The notes: a model not told the origin generated them from the sequence alone. DNA of 64,000 bases from Halogeometricum sp. S3BR5-2 (GCF_031624635.1 NZ_JAMQOQ010000009.1:1-64000), one strand, 5' to 3'. Shown: positions 8,735 to 17,979, counted from the stretch's first letter. Translations and numbers: made by a program.

Positions 8735-10075
8735 TTACCGTCTCCAGAACCGGTCCACGACACCTGTAAGAACGAAAAACATCGACACGATTGTCAGTCC
8801 AAGCTGTGGCTCGCGAAACCAGAAGGGTGTCGACGGAATTACTGCTCGAAGGCCGACAAGCATCAGCGAAAGCACTGGTACGTCATCAGATGGGGTGTTG
8901 ATCGATCCCGACTCTGTAGCATACTGAGGTGCCCCCACTGACTCTCCGGCTGGGAGTCGATCTGCTTCATACGGAATTCGCTCTGTTTCGACACTCCAGA
9001 CGACAGCCCCCGATTCGTTCACTTCGACGATGCGCCTATTCAGCGTGTCCGTGATCAACGTATTCCCGTTCGGGAGACGATCGGCGTCTCGAGGCCAGTT
9101 GAACGGAATACCACCCGCCCTTTCGAGAGTCCACGCCGGTGTCCAACTACCGTTCGCAGTCTGGTGGAGTTCGACCACGCGGTCGTTCTCGCTGTCGGCG
9201 ACAAGGACAGCGTCCTCTCCGAGCCACTGGGGGTTGTGTTGATGATTGAGAACTGTGGGATCACCGCAGCGTATTTCTCCGTCTCCGTCGTAATCCGCTA
9301 GCTGGCCCGATTTTCGGCAGTTAGCGTCGTTCGAATCAGTCGTGTCCTTGTTGATGACGTCAACAACGCCTTCGCCACGCTCAACGATCACGAGCTGGTT
9401 GGCGTTGCGGACTGAGACGAGATACCGACCCTCGTCGATGACATCGACGTCATTGATGTGCAGCCAGTCAGTTGTCGTCGGGTCTTGAGGGGCATCGTAG
9501 AATGAACTCGCGTTCCACTGCCACGTAACTTCGCCGTCTTTGACGGTGAAGATACGCTCGTACTCCATATCGGTGATCAAGTATTCTCCCGATTCGAGTC
9601 GTTCGACATCGTGAACCTCGCTGTTCTTTTTCGTCCTCACGGGGAAGCTATACTCGGAAAGCACGCGAGGTTCGGGCTGCGGATCGATAACCCGAAATCC
9701 AGTACGCGTACATGGTGATTCGTACGGGCTACATGAAGCGTATCCGCTATTCATAAACCCGGCCATGACCGTCCCATTCTCGGTTTTTGTCACGTCAAAA
9801 TAGCTATCAGCACTCGACTCACGCCATGTGACGTTCGTCCCGTTGAGAAGATAGACGCTCCCGTACTCGTGCCAACCTGGACCACCTCCTTGCGACCCGA
9901 CGAGTGTGCGGGGTTGGTGATCGGCCGCGGCCGTTCGTCCGATCGATGGCGCGAGCATGGCGCTTACGCTGAGCGTCCCAACGAGGAGCAAGACTCCGGC
10001 GAGGATAAACAGTGTACCACGGGAGGGAAACGAGACCACTCCCCTTACCATCGAACTAATCGAGTCCTCAGCCAT
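8735..10075 (-). CDS. Arylsulfotransferase-like (ASST) membrane-anchored protein
   Basis: A 446-residue protein with an N-terminal membrane anchor (about residues 17-38), a long extracytoplasmic beta-propeller-like domain and a C-terminal membrane helix (LGLTIVSMFFVLTGVV). Repeats with WLHINDVDVIDEGRYLVSVRN, VLNHQHNPQWLGEDAVLVAD and NTLITDTLNRRIVEV match the arylsulfotransferase (ASST) fold. The histidines after WL and in QHNPQ lie where the family has its active site. Bacterial ASST moves sulfate from a phenolic ester to another phenol; whether this protein does is unknown. It is a paralogue of the next upstream gene (10131-11543); the two lie in tandem, 55 bases apart. Confidence 0.72.
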   Translation of the reverse strand: MAEDSISSMVRGVVSFPSRGTLFILAGVLLLVGTLSVSAMLAPSIGRTAAADHQPRTLVGSQGGGPGWHEYGSVYLLNGTNVTWRESSADSYFDVTKTENGTVMAGFMNSGYASCSPYESPCTRTGFRVIDPQPEPRVLSEYSFPVRTKKNSEVHDVERLESGEYLITDMEYERIFTVKDGEVTWQWNASSFYDAPQDPTTTDWLHINDVDVIDEGRYLVSVRNANQLVIVERGEGVVDVINKDTTDSNDANCRKSGQLADYDGDGEIRCGDPTVLNHQHNPQWLGEDAVLVADSENDRVVELHQTANGSWTPAWTLERAGGIPFNWPRDADRLPNGNTLITDTLNRRIVEVNESGAVVWSVETERIPYEADRLPAGESVGAPQYATESGSINTPSDDVPVLSLMLVGLRAVIPSTPFWFREPQLGLTIVSMFFVLTGVVDRFWRR

Positions 10076-10130
10076 CAGTTGGATGTTCTCGTTTCGGCTG
10101 CATCGTCATTTTTTATGAGTAGTATCATAA

Positions 10131-11543
10131 TTATGGTCTCAATTGTGATTTGACCTTGTTGCCAACATCCCTCAGAGACCCAATAATTCGGGTTCGATGA
10201 TATACTCCGTCGATGGTAATCCACCCGATGAGCAATCCCCCGGCGAGAATCGTCCGGGCGAAATCCCACGGCCCCATCCATACTGGGCGGATCCACGGCG
10301 TAATGTGTGCCCACCGCTCGGCGAGCCAAGCCATCTCTGATTCTATCGGCGTCCCGGCGAACGTGTTCGTTACCCACTCCGCGAACGTGAGGCGATCGCC
10401 AGTCCCGGGCGTCAACGCAGCACTCCCTGTAAGGTTGGCTGTCCCAGTCGCGTTTTGGTCCCGGATGGTCGGGCCACCGGGTTCGTCCCCAAGCTGCATT
10501 CGCTCAGCCTCGTACGTGCCCCACGGAGCGTAAAACTCCCAAACGATCTCGCCACTCGGGGTCACTTCCATAACACGGTGGTTGAGCGTGTCGGTGACGA
10601 GCGTGTTTCCGTTCGGGAGCCGATCGGCGTCACGGGGCCAATTGAAGCTTCCTCTGAGCAGCCAGGTTCGGGTCCAGTTACCATCCGTCTTTGCATACTC
10701 GACGATGCGATCGTTCTCGCTGTCAGCGACGAGCAGTGTCGGCGTTCCGTTTTCGCTTTCGAGATACTGTGGATTGTGTTGCTCGTACAGCGTATCCCAG
10801 TCTCCATCCGAGCCGAGCTGTTGTGTTACGTTCTTCGTTGATCGATTGACGACGATCACCTGGTCGAAATTTCTCGGTGAGGCGAGGTATTGCCCCGGGC
10901 CGAACTTGTCGACATCGTTAACGTGCGACCAGTCGTCGGTGTACTTTCCACCTCCACTCCGGTTGTACCCGTGATTCCGGAATTTCCACTCCCAGACGAT
11001 CTTGTCCTTCGAGAGATCGTAGATGAGTAGTCTATCGTCGTTTTTGCCCGTCGACTCGTTGTAGTTCCGCATATTGGCAACGAGTAACTGATCGCCGTTG
11101 ATGAGGTCGATATCGTGGGTATCTTCCCAGTCGAACGTCCGTGACCACGCCGTTTGTTTTGTCTGTGGATTCCAAACAGTGACGACAGTCTCTCCGGGCT
11201 TCGTACCGGTAATAAGGAGCGACCCGTTTTCGAGTGGGTCTATATCATAGAACCAAACGATACCCTCTTCGCCCCCATTATACACCCACTCGACGTTCCC
11301 TCGTGGTCCGACCCCGACGAGGCGGGCAGGCTTCTTCTCACTCTGTTGCCCAGCGATTTTGAACCCTTGTACCGAAATCACTGTGGTCCCGTTCGCTGGG
11401 CTTTCAATTGTCCCTCGTTGCAAGGAAGTTGGTTCATAAGTGAACGCTGATACCGCTGTTGGAGCGAGGAGGACGATGATGATGAGCAGTACGATTCCAC
11501 GGAGGATCTGAGATCTGGAGACCTCATTGAGCGCTGGTTTCAT
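10131..11543 (-). CDS. Arylsulfotransferase-like (ASST) membrane-anchored protein, tandem paralogue
   Basis: A 470-residue protein with the same plan as its downstream neighbour: N-terminal signal-anchor (GIVLLIIIVLLAPTAVSAFTYEP), propeller-like repeats with DDWSHVNDVDKFGPGQYLASP, TLYEQHNPQYLESENG and NTLVTDTLNHRVMEVTP, and a C-terminal helix (FARTILAGGLLIGWITI). The shared HxNDVD and QHNPQ blocks mark the putative active site of the ASST family. The duplicate pair beside a DUF2298 protein suggests a role in modifying cell-surface glycans or lipids. That is inference from neighbourhood. Confidence 0.72.
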   Translation of the reverse strand: MKPALNEVSRSQILRGIVLLIIIVLLAPTAVSAFTYEPTSLQRGTIESPANGTTVISVQGFKIAGQQSEKKPARLVGVGPRGNVEWVYNGGEEGIVWFYDIDPLENGSLLITGTKPGETVVTVWNPQTKQTAWSRTFDWEDTHDIDLINGDQLLVANMRNYNESTGKNDDRLLIYDLSKDKIVWEWKFRNHGYNRSGGGKYTDDWSHVNDVDKFGPGQYLASPRNFDQVIVVNRSTKNVTQQLGSDGDWDTLYEQHNPQYLESENGTPTLLVADSENDRIVEYAKTDGNWTRTWLLRGSFNWPRDADRLPNGNTLVTDTLNHRVMEVTPSGEIVWEFYAPWGTYEAERMQLGDEPGGPTIRDQNATGTANLTGSAALTPGTGDRLTFAEWVTNTFAGTPIESEMAWLAERWAHITPWIRPVWMGPWDFARTILAGGLLIGWITIDGVYHRTRIIGSLRDVGNKVKSQLRP

Positions 11544-11739
11544 TTTCTCGAGTGAATTTCTTGAAACGCGCAGTTTGTAGCAACCAGAATGCTTCTAACC
11601 TTCGATAATCTGCAGTGGTGTTTGATTCTACTAGAATCTATCCATTTCGTGTTCGCGAAATGGGGGCACAGAATATACTTCGGTCCCACAAGTTCCCTAT
11701 GGTGGATTTCCGATATAAAATTCATTCTGAATACCCGTT

Positions 11740-12018
11740 TCATTTCTGAATATAGAGCGAGTACATTATGATCGCTAGCCCGACCGCAACAAGGAGACTA
11801 TTAATGAGAACACCTGTTTGAAGTTCGACTCCGAGTAGCTGGTGGGCGACACCAGCAAGGAGAGCGCCAAGCGTGATAATGCCGAACCCAACCGAAAGAG
11901 CTCGGAGGGCGGGAGCTCCCGTCCGTCGATGAGCCTTATAGGCAATAAATGTAATTCCGCTCCCAAGGACGAGAATTAGAGTCTTGATGACGAGGATCGC
12001 AAGCATCGTTTGACTCAC
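11740..12018 (-). CDS. Small three-helix membrane protein (likely DUF7521)
   Basis: A 92-residue protein with three hydrophobic helices. The pattern of a cytosolic YKAHRRTGAPALRALSVGFG segment between helices 1 and 2 is that of the haloarchaeal DUF7521 family, which is usually found behind a wHTH regulator. Its ATG overlaps the stop of the upstream regulator (12015-12018), so the two are co-transcribed and probably translationally coupled. Function unknown; sensing or modulating the regulator is one possibility. Confidence 0.68.
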   Translation of the reverse strand: MSQTMLAILVIKTLILVLGSGITFIAYKAHRRTGAPALRALSVGFGIITLGALLAGVAHQLLGVELQTGVLINSLLVAVGLAIIMYSLYIQK

Positions 12019-12392
12019 AGCTCGTCACCCATCTTTGACCAGATGTTCGCAAGGCGTTCATCAGCACTCCGCTTGGGTCGGCTAATCTCGACATCGATCT
12101 GATCGTCGTCGTCCATCGAGATGGTCACGTCAGTAAAATCACGTTGGTACCGCGTGATTCGTCCTCCCTCTGGGTGGATTTCGATACGTTCCCGGACGAG
12201 GGAAGCCGTACTGAGGAGATCTAGTTTCCGATACACCGTCGATTTCGGGATATCACACCGTTCGATGAGTTCCTTGGCGGTCATTGGTTCAGCGGTTTCT
12301 CTGAGGATGGTCTGACACTCGGGGTCATCCAGCGCATCGAGGACAGCCTGTAGTGTCGAGGGGTCCTCATTAGTTGCTGGATCGTCGCCCAT
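12015..12392 (-). CDS. Winged-helix transcriptional regulator (ArsR-like)
   Basis: A 125-residue wHTH protein. LQAVLDALDDPECQTILRE and MTAKELIERCDIPKSTVYRKLDLLSTASLV form the helix-turn-helix, and the basic wing (RIEIHPEGGRITRYQRDF) is followed by an acidic C-terminus. This is the common haloarchaeal regulator that precedes a small DUF7521-type membrane protein; here the stop and start codons overlap. Target genes are not evident. Confidence 0.75.
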   Translation of the reverse strand: MGDDPATNEDPSTLQAVLDALDDPECQTILRETAEPMTAKELIERCDIPKSTVYRKLDLLSTASLVRERIEIHPEGGRITRYQRDFTDVTISMDDDDQIDVEISRPKRSADERLANIWSKMGDEL

Positions 12393-12551
12393 GGTCAGGT
12401 CTTGAAACGGCTGTGGAATAGGTCGACTGATTCGGAGTCGGTCGGAGGTGAGTCCGCCATCCGCTATCCTGCTCGAAATTCTGTGGGATCATACAGTACA
12501 TGAAGGTTCGTGGGTTCAAATCGCGGTGGAGTACGACCATTGAACTGCCGC

Positions 12552-12797
12552 TCATGTTTCATCAAACAGTTTCCTCCACGGCCGCTCCCGTGAAAGCTCG
12601 CTCTCGTCGGTGAGCTGTGCGCTACCCTCCTCTGTCAGGCGATAGCGCCCTCCGCCAATCGGAGAGATGAATCCGTCGTCGTGAAGCCGAGCACAGGCCT
12701 GATCGACAGTGATTGGGTGACCTTCAATTCGAGTGGCAATTTCCATGACGTGAAGTGGGCCATCTGTTTCCAGCGCTCGGAGAACGGCTCGGTCCAT
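12552..12797 (-). CDS. Small winged-helix DNA-binding protein
   Basis: An 81-residue wHTH protein: MDRAVLRALETDGPLHVMEIA, then VDQACARLHDDGFISPIGGGRYRLTEEG, the classical helix-turn-helix plus wing. It begins only three bases after the stop codon of the TFB gene, so it is in the same transcription unit. It may act together with that TFB or regulate it. No ligand or metal site is visible. Confidence 0.68.
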   Translation of the reverse strand: MDRAVLRALETDGPLHVMEIATRIEGHPITVDQACARLHDDGFISPIGGGRYRLTEEGSAQLTDESELSRERPWRKLFDET

Positions 12798-12800
12798 AAC

Positions 12801-13775
12801 TTAGTCACCCGACTGTCCATCCTGGACGTCAAGAAGTTCCTGATACCGGTTCCTGATAGTGACTTTACTGACGTGGGCTGCGTCGCTTACCGTTGCTTGG
12901 GTGAGGCCTTCGTTCGTGAGATGTGTGGCGGCATACAGGGCTGACGCTGCGAGGCCCGCAGGACTCTTCCCGCTGTGAACACCGTGAGATTTCGCAGTCT
13001 CAAGAAGGTCACGCGCGACCCGCTCAGCTTCGTCGCTCACCTCGAGCGTCGACGCAAATTGGGGAACGTATGCTACCGGATCGGTCGGTTCGATTTCCAG
13101 CCCGAGTTCCCGCGACAAGTACCGGTAGGCGCGCTGAATCGGGAGTTTCTCGACACGGCTTACTGTCGTGAATTCGACCAGCGTCCGTGGTGTCCCATAC
13201 TGTCGAGCGGCAGCGTACAGACAGGCGGTTGCCATACCTTCGATGGACCGGCCAAGGAGGAGTTCTTCCTCAACTGCTCGGCGGTAGAGCACACCGGCTA
13301 TCTCACGACATGACTGCGGAAGGCCGAGCGCGCTAGCCATGCGATCGATCTCGCCGAGTGCCTGTTTGAGATTCCGTTCCTGGGCGTTTTTCGTCCGAAA
13401 GCGTTCGTCCCACGTCCGGAGCCGCTGGATCTGTGCTCGCTGATTGGACGGGACTGGGTTTCCGCGGGCGTCTTTGTCTTGCCACCCGATCGTCGTACTG
13501 AGCCCTCTATCGTGCATGAGGTGGGTGGTCGGGGCCCCGACTCGACTCCTATCGGTTGTTTCATCGTCATCGTATGCGCGCCATTCGGGTCCACGGTCGA
13601 GAGCGTCTTCGTCGAGAACGATGCCGCAGTCCTCACAGGACACCTCTCCGTGTTCTTCATCGGGGACGATCCGACCACTACATTCTGGACAGGTCTCGCG
13701 AAACGATTCACCCGATCCTCGCTGTGCTGACTCGCGAGCATCTCGTTCGTCCGGTCTGATAGATATCTCGTTCAT
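12801..13775 (-). CDS. tfb: Transcription initiation factor IIB (TFB)
   Basis: A 324-residue archaeal TFB, which bridges TBP and RNA polymerase and recognises the BRE. Order of parts: N-terminal zinc ribbon (CPECSG, then CEDCG, residues 34-57), B-reader/linker (WRAYDDDETTDRSRVG and the GLSTTIG patch), and two cyclin folds (about 125-215 and 220-315). The second fold carries the BRE-binding helix-turn-helix (LTQATVSDAAHVSKVTIRNRY). Haloarchaea have several TFBs with different promoter preference. This one is transcribed divergently from the cox operon, and a TBP gene closes that operon, so promoter selection at respiratory genes is a reasonable inference. Confidence 0.93.
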   Translation of the reverse strand: MNEISIRPDERDARESAQRGSGESFRETCPECSGRIVPDEEHGEVSCEDCGIVLDEDALDRGPEWRAYDDDETTDRSRVGAPTTHLMHDRGLSTTIGWQDKDARGNPVPSNQRAQIQRLRTWDERFRTKNAQERNLKQALGEIDRMASALGLPQSCREIAGVLYRRAVEEELLLGRSIEGMATACLYAAARQYGTPRTLVEFTTVSRVEKLPIQRAYRYLSRELGLEIEPTDPVAYVPQFASTLEVSDEAERVARDLLETAKSHGVHSGKSPAGLAASALYAATHLTNEGLTQATVSDAAHVSKVTIRNRYQELLDVQDGQSGD

Positions 13776-13859
13776 GGGTCCTGTGTGCCGGGCTTCACAT
13801 CCCCGGCCGAGTGGTTCTCTCTAGCAAACTCCGGTTCGGAGTCAATGTAAATGAAGGGC

Positions 13860-13882
13860 GGATTCCCAGACGATGGGAATCC
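13860..13882. promoter_or_regulatory. Perfect palindrome GGATTCCCA n5 TGGGAATCC before the cox operon
   Basis: Two 9-base arms without mismatch and a 5-base spacer, between the divergent TFB and cox subunit I genes, 117 bases before the latter. The following bases (CCAAACAGGTTC) are also conserved, with one change, at a second copy at 38159. Other, weaker copies stand before cydA (27091) and the multicopper oxidase (22020). Probable binding site of a dimeric regulator. Confidence 0.6.
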
Positions 13883-13976
13883 ACCAAACAGGTTCACTAC
13901 ACCGCTTTGAACGGCAACTAAGTCGGAGTCGACGGGATCCAATCAGACCTGCGAATCAACACTCTCTCGAACACCC

Positions 13977-15776
13977 ATGATATCCGGACTCACGCCACTT
14001 GCGGTTACCTCTGTCACGACTTCAGTTGCACTGACCGTCTCGATGGGGCTCGTCCTCGTCGCAATGATCGTGTGGTTAGCTCGTGTGGAAGACATCCGGT
14101 CATACGTACCAGCGAGTGATATTGGAGGCGGTGCCGGGCAAACGGAGTACGGCCATGAGGAAAAACCAGGTGGAATCACTCGATGGCTGACCACCGTAGA
14201 TCACAAGGATATCGGCGTGCTGTATGGGGTCTACTCCGTCATCACGCTCGCTTGGGGAGGTCTCTCGGTGCTGATAATGCGAACTGAACTGCTCGATCCG
14301 CCAGCGACGTTGATCCAGTCGACCACGTACAACGCGTTGTTGACCAGTCACGGCATCACCCTGCTGTTCCTGTTCGGAACACCCATCCTCGCCGCATTTG
14401 CAAATTATTTCGTCCCCCTACTTATCGGAGCGGATGACATGGCGTTCCCCCGCATCAACTCCATCGCATTCTGGTTGCTCCCGCCAGGAGCCTTACTCAT
14501 CTGGGCCGGCTTCTTCATCCCTGGGATTGCCCCGTCGCAAACCAGCTGGACGATGTATACGCCGCTCTCGATCCAGCAGCCAAGCCCTGCTGTTGACCTG
14601 ATGCTCTTAGGACTCCACCTCACGGGAGTTTCAGCGACGATGGGCGCGATCAACTTCATCGCGACTATCTTCACCGAACGTGCAGAGGAGGTTGACTGGG
14701 CGAATCTCGACATCTTCTCCTGGACGGTGCTGACTCAGTCGGGACTCATCCTGTTCTCGTTCCCACTACTCGGAAGTGCACTTGTCATGCTTCTCCTAGA
14801 CAGGAACTTCGGAACGACGTTCTTTACTGTCGGTGGCGGTGGACCCCTCCTCTGGCAGAATTTATTCTGGTTCTTCGGCCATCCTGAGGTATACATCATT
14901 GTGCTCCCGCCGATGGGGCTTATCAGCATCATTCTCCCAAAATTCTCTGGGCGAAAGCTGTTTGGCTTCAAGTTCGTCGTCTACTCGACGCTCGCCATCG
15001 GCGTCCTGTCGTTCGGCGTCTGGGCCCACCACATGTTCGCAACCGGGATGGATCCCCGCCTGCGTGCGAGCTTCATGGCGGTCACGCTCGCCATCGCCGT
15101 CCCGAGCGCAGTCAAGACTTTCAACTGGATGACAACCATGTGGAACGGCCGCTTACGGCTGACAGCGCCAATGCTCTTTTGTATCGGATTTGTTAGTCTC
15201 TTCATCATTGGCGGCGTGACGGGCGTGTTCCTCGCGTCGATCCCGGTCGACCTCGTTCTCACCGATACCTACTACGTCGTCGGCCACTTCCATTTCATCC
15301 TCATGGCTATTCTCACCGCCGTGTTCGCTGGGGTCTACTACTGGTTCCCGCTCTATACAGGGAAGTGGTATCAGCGAGGTCTCGCGAAGTGGCACTTCTG
15401 GCTGTTTATGATCGGATCGAATCTCACGTTCTTCGCGATGATCCTCCTAGGCTATGCGGGAATGCCACGGCGCTATGCAACGTATAACGTCGATATCGGA
15501 CCGGTGGCCCAGTTCACAGATCTCCATCAAGTCGCGACGCTTGGTGCATATCTGATCGGATTGAGCGGGATCATCTTCCTCTGGAACATCGTACAATCGT
15601 GGCTCGAGGGACCACCCGTCCAAAGCAGCGATCCGTGGGAACTCGCTGAGGACGGCCTGCTGACGAACGAGTGGCAATGGTTCGATCACCAACGTGAGAC
15701 CGCCATCACCGACGGAGGGGCAGAATCAGAGGAAACCGACACCGATACTGACGACAATTCGGAGGAGACAGCATGA
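13977..15776 (+). CDS. coxA: Cytochrome c oxidase (aa3-type) subunit I
   Basis: A 599-residue haem-copper oxidase core subunit that reduces O2 to water and pumps protons. Visible ligands: His125 (TSHG, haem a), His302 with Tyr306 (GHPEVY, CuB and the cross-linked pair), His351-His352 (WAHHMF, CuB), and His437 and His439 (VVGHFHF, haems). Glu304 in GHPEV marks an A1-type D channel. There is one extra N-terminal helix before the conserved TTVDHKDIG. Its last codons overlap the subunit II start (ATGA), so subunits I-II-III form an operon. The ATG at 13977 follows the perfect palindrome by about 95 bases. The electron donor is probably a halocyanin-type copper protein. Confidence 0.95.
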   Translation: MISGLTPLAVTSVTTSVALTVSMGLVLVAMIVWLARVEDIRSYVPASDIGGGAGQTEYGHEEKPGGITRWLTTVDHKDIGVLYGVYSVITLAWGGLSVLIMRTELLDPPATLIQSTTYNALLTSHGITLLFLFGTPILAAFANYFVPLLIGADDMAFPRINSIAFWLLPPGALLIWAGFFIPGIAPSQTSWTMYTPLSIQQPSPAVDLMLLGLHLTGVSATMGAINFIATIFTERAEEVDWANLDIFSWTVLTQSGLILFSFPLLGSALVMLLLDRNFGTTFFTVGGGGPLLWQNLFWFFGHPEVYIIVLPPMGLISIILPKFSGRKLFGFKFVVYSTLAIGVLSFGVWAHHMFATGMDPRLRASFMAVTLAIAVPSAVKTFNWMTTMWNGRLRLTAPMLFCIGFVSLFIIGGVTGVFLASIPVDLVLTDTYYVVGHFHFILMAILTAVFAGVYYWFPLYTGKWYQRGLAKWHFWLFMIGSNLTFFAMILLGYAGMPRRYATYNVDIGPVAQFTDLHQVATLGAYLIGLSGIIFLWNIVQSWLEGPPVQSSDPWELAEDGLLTNEWQWFDHQRETAITDGGAESEETDTDTDDNSEETA

Positions 15777-16492
15777 ATCGAGTCAAACAGCTGTTGCTTG
15801 GTCTTGGCTTCGCAGTAATCGGCATGAGCATCGTTGCATTACCGGTCGCAGCAGCGGGCTACGACTCGACGACGGAAGCACTCATTCAATCACTGAACCT
15901 CAAACTGCTCTACGTTGCAGTCCCGATCACGATCCTCGTCGAAGGGATACTGATTTACACTGTCTGGCGGTTCCGGAACAACGACGATCCGAAACCGACC
16001 AAAGAAAACCGGCGACTCGAGATCACCTGGACCGTCGCAACCGCGATCATCCTGCTTTTCGTCGGGGTTGCCTCATATCAGGTACTCGCTCTACCCGCCG
16101 TCACTGCAACGCCGCAAGTCACAGACAGCGAGCAGGCGAATGCGACCGAAGTGACCGTTGTCGGCCAGCAGTTCCTGTGGACGTTCAAGTATCCCGAAGA
16201 AAATGTGACCTCGCGAGGCACCCTCGTTCTCCCCGCGAATCGGACGGTCTACCTTAATATCACCTCAAGAGACGTCATACACTCGGTTCACATTCCAGAA
16301 CTCGGGCTCAAACAGGACGCAGTCCCTGGGCAGTATAATCTCCTCCGGACGACACCAACCTCTCAGGGAACGTATCAGCTCTACTGTGCAGAATACTGCG
16401 GAGTCGGGCACTCCCAGATGACTGCCACAGTGAAAGTCGTGAGTTACGACGAATATCAGCAGTGGCTCGAAGACCAAAAGCAATCTCAATAG
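15773..16492 (+). CDS. coxB: Cytochrome c oxidase subunit II
   Basis: A 239-residue subunit that takes electrons from the soluble donor at the binuclear CuA centre. It has a signal/anchor at residues 5-28, two membrane helices (about 42-66 and 86-108) and an extracytoplasmic cupredoxin domain. CuA ligands are complete: His170 (VIHSVHIPELG), then CAEYCGVGHSQM with Cys205, Cys209, His213 and Met216. The conserved aromatic patch reads GQQFLWTFKY. It overlaps subunit I by four bases and ends six bases before subunit III. Confidence 0.95.
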   Translation: MNRVKQLLLGLGFAVIGMSIVALPVAAAGYDSTTEALIQSLNLKLLYVAVPITILVEGILIYTVWRFRNNDDPKPTKENRRLEITWTVATAIILLFVGVASYQVLALPAVTATPQVTDSEQANATEVTVVGQQFLWTFKYPEENVTSRGTLVLPANRTVYLNITSRDVIHSVHIPELGLKQDAVPGQYNLLRTTPTSQGTYQLYCAEYCGVGHSQMTATVKVVSYDEYQQWLEDQKQSQ

Positions 16493-16497
16493 TAACA

Positions 16498-17355
16498 ATG
16501 TCTACCACAGAAGACGACTCCACGGACGGACACAGCCACCACCTTCCAGCAGTCGAAGACTGGCCGCAGGGATTCGGTGAAGCCAGCTGGTGGCCCTTCG
16601 TCACCGCGCTCGGCGCGGCCGGACTCTACGTGGGCGCTGGTCTCTTCCTACTTGGACAGGGCGACGACGCGCTCGTCGGTGCGAGCGTGGGACCCGCCAC
16701 CATTATCGCGGGGGTGGTTCTTTTCCTCGTCGGACTGTACGGCTGGGTCTATCACGGCTTCGTCAAGCACTACTGGTCACGGGACGCAGAGGACTCGACA
16801 GGGAAGCTCCGGTGGGGAATGCTCCTCTTCCTGGGGACGGAGGTCGCCACCTTCGGAGCTGGCTTCGTCTATTATTTCTTCATCAGAGTCGGCCCATGGC
16901 CGCCCGGTGAGCTACCGGACCTCCTCTCGTCGCTCGTACTCGCCAATACAGCGATACTCATTCTCAGTAGTGTCACGCTCCATTTTGCCCACAGTGCGCT
17001 CCGCAATGGGAATCGGCGTCGATTTGCCGGCCTGCTCGGGACGACGGTCCTCCTCGGTGTGGTGTTCCTCGCTGGGCAGGTGTTGGAGTACTACGAGTTC
17101 ATCGTCGGTGAGGGATTTACCCTCTCAAGTGGCATCTACTTCAGTGCCTTTTTCGGATTAACTGGTCTCCACGGGTTACACGTCACACTCGGCGTAATTC
17201 TCCTAGCGCTTCTCTCCGTCCGGACACTCTACGGGCACTACTCACCAGAGCGGCATACCTCCGTGAGTACAGTCAGCATGTACTGGCACTTCGTGGACGC
17301 CGTCTGGATCTTCCTCGTCGTCACGCTCTACGTTGGTGCCGCATTCACCCTATGA
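16498..17355 (+). CDS. coxC: Cytochrome c oxidase subunit III
   Basis: A 285-residue subunit III with seven membrane helices. Conserved blocks: WGMLLFLGTEVATFGAGFVYYF in the first third, LNTHFAHS-like LHFAHSALRNG, and FFGLTGLHGLHVTLGVILL plus YWHFVDAVWIFLVVTLY near the end. The ATG at 16498 (five bases after the subunit II stop) is preferred over an earlier in-frame ATG at 16462, which would overlap subunit II and add unrelated residues. Third gene of the cox operon. Confidence 0.93.
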   Translation: MSTTEDDSTDGHSHHLPAVEDWPQGFGEASWWPFVTALGAAGLYVGAGLFLLGQGDDALVGASVGPATIIAGVVLFLVGLYGWVYHGFVKHYWSRDAEDSTGKLRWGMLLFLGTEVATFGAGFVYYFFIRVGPWPPGELPDLLSSLVLANTAILILSSVTLHFAHSALRNGNRRRFAGLLGTTVLLGVVFLAGQVLEYYEFIVGEGFTLSSGIYFSAFFGLTGLHGLHVTLGVILLALLSVRTLYGHYSPERHTSVSTVSMYWHFVDAVWIFLVVTLYVGAAFTL

Positions 17356-17418
17356 TGATCGAGATGTGTGTTCAAGAACTTCATTCGAGTGGTCGGTCGA
17401 AACTACCTGACTAACCCT

Positions 17419-17979
17419 ATGCCATCTCCAAAAGAAACCCTCGAAATCGAGAACGTGGTCGCATCAACTGAGATCGAGCAGGAACTTGACCTGGATCAGC
17501 TCGGCGACGATCTTGCCGGCACAGATTATGATCCAGACAAGTTTCCAGGGTTGATCTACCGTATTCAGAGCCCCAAAGCAGCGGTTCTCATCTTCCGTTC
17601 CGGGAAGATGGTTTGTACTGGTGCTGCGAGTGTTGACGAGGCCCATCAAGCCATTCACACTCTCTTCGACGAACTTCGATCGCTAGGGATTCCTGTCACA
17701 ACCGAGACAGACATCGTCATTCAGAATATGGTAGCGAGTGGTGAGCTTGGCCAGCGCCTGAATCTCATCGCTATTGCGGTTGGCCTCGGTCTCGAAGACG
17801 TCGAATACGAACCCGAGCAGTTTCCAGGACTCGTGTATCGGCTCCCAAATGCGACTGTCGTAGGGTTGTTGTTCGGAAGTGGCAAGTTGGTCATTACCGG
17901 ATGTAAGTCGTTTGAGGACGCAACGAAGGCTATTGAAACCATTCACGATCACCTACAGAACCTTGACCTCCTGGACTAA
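17419..17979 (+). CDS. tbp: TATA-box binding protein (TBP)
   Basis: A 186-residue archaeal TBP with the two imperfect repeats of the saddle fold: FPGLIYRIQSPKAAVLIFRS / GKMVCTGA and FPGLVYRLPNATVVGLLFGS / GKLVITGC. These carry the DNA-intercalating and minor-groove residues. Preferred ATG at 17419 gives the usual TBP length; an in-frame upstream start at 17368 would add 17 odd residues. It follows cox subunit III by 63 bases on the same strand, so it may be read with the oxidase operon. With the TFB gene on the other side it brackets the operon. Confidence 0.94.
   Translation: MPSPKETLEIENVVASTEIEQELDLDQLGDDLAGTDYDPDKFPGLIYRIQSPKAAVLIFRSGKMVCTGAASVDEAHQAIHTLFDELRSLGIPVTTETDIVIQNMVASGELGQRLNLIAIAVGLGLEDVEYEPEQFPGLVYRLPNATVVGLLFGSGKLVITGCKSFEDATKAIETIHDHLQNLDLLD

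Noticed and set aside
12370-12555. 61-codon minus-strand frame between two regulator genes
   Set aside because: Not acidic, overlaps the start of the upstream regulator region and has no recognisable pattern.
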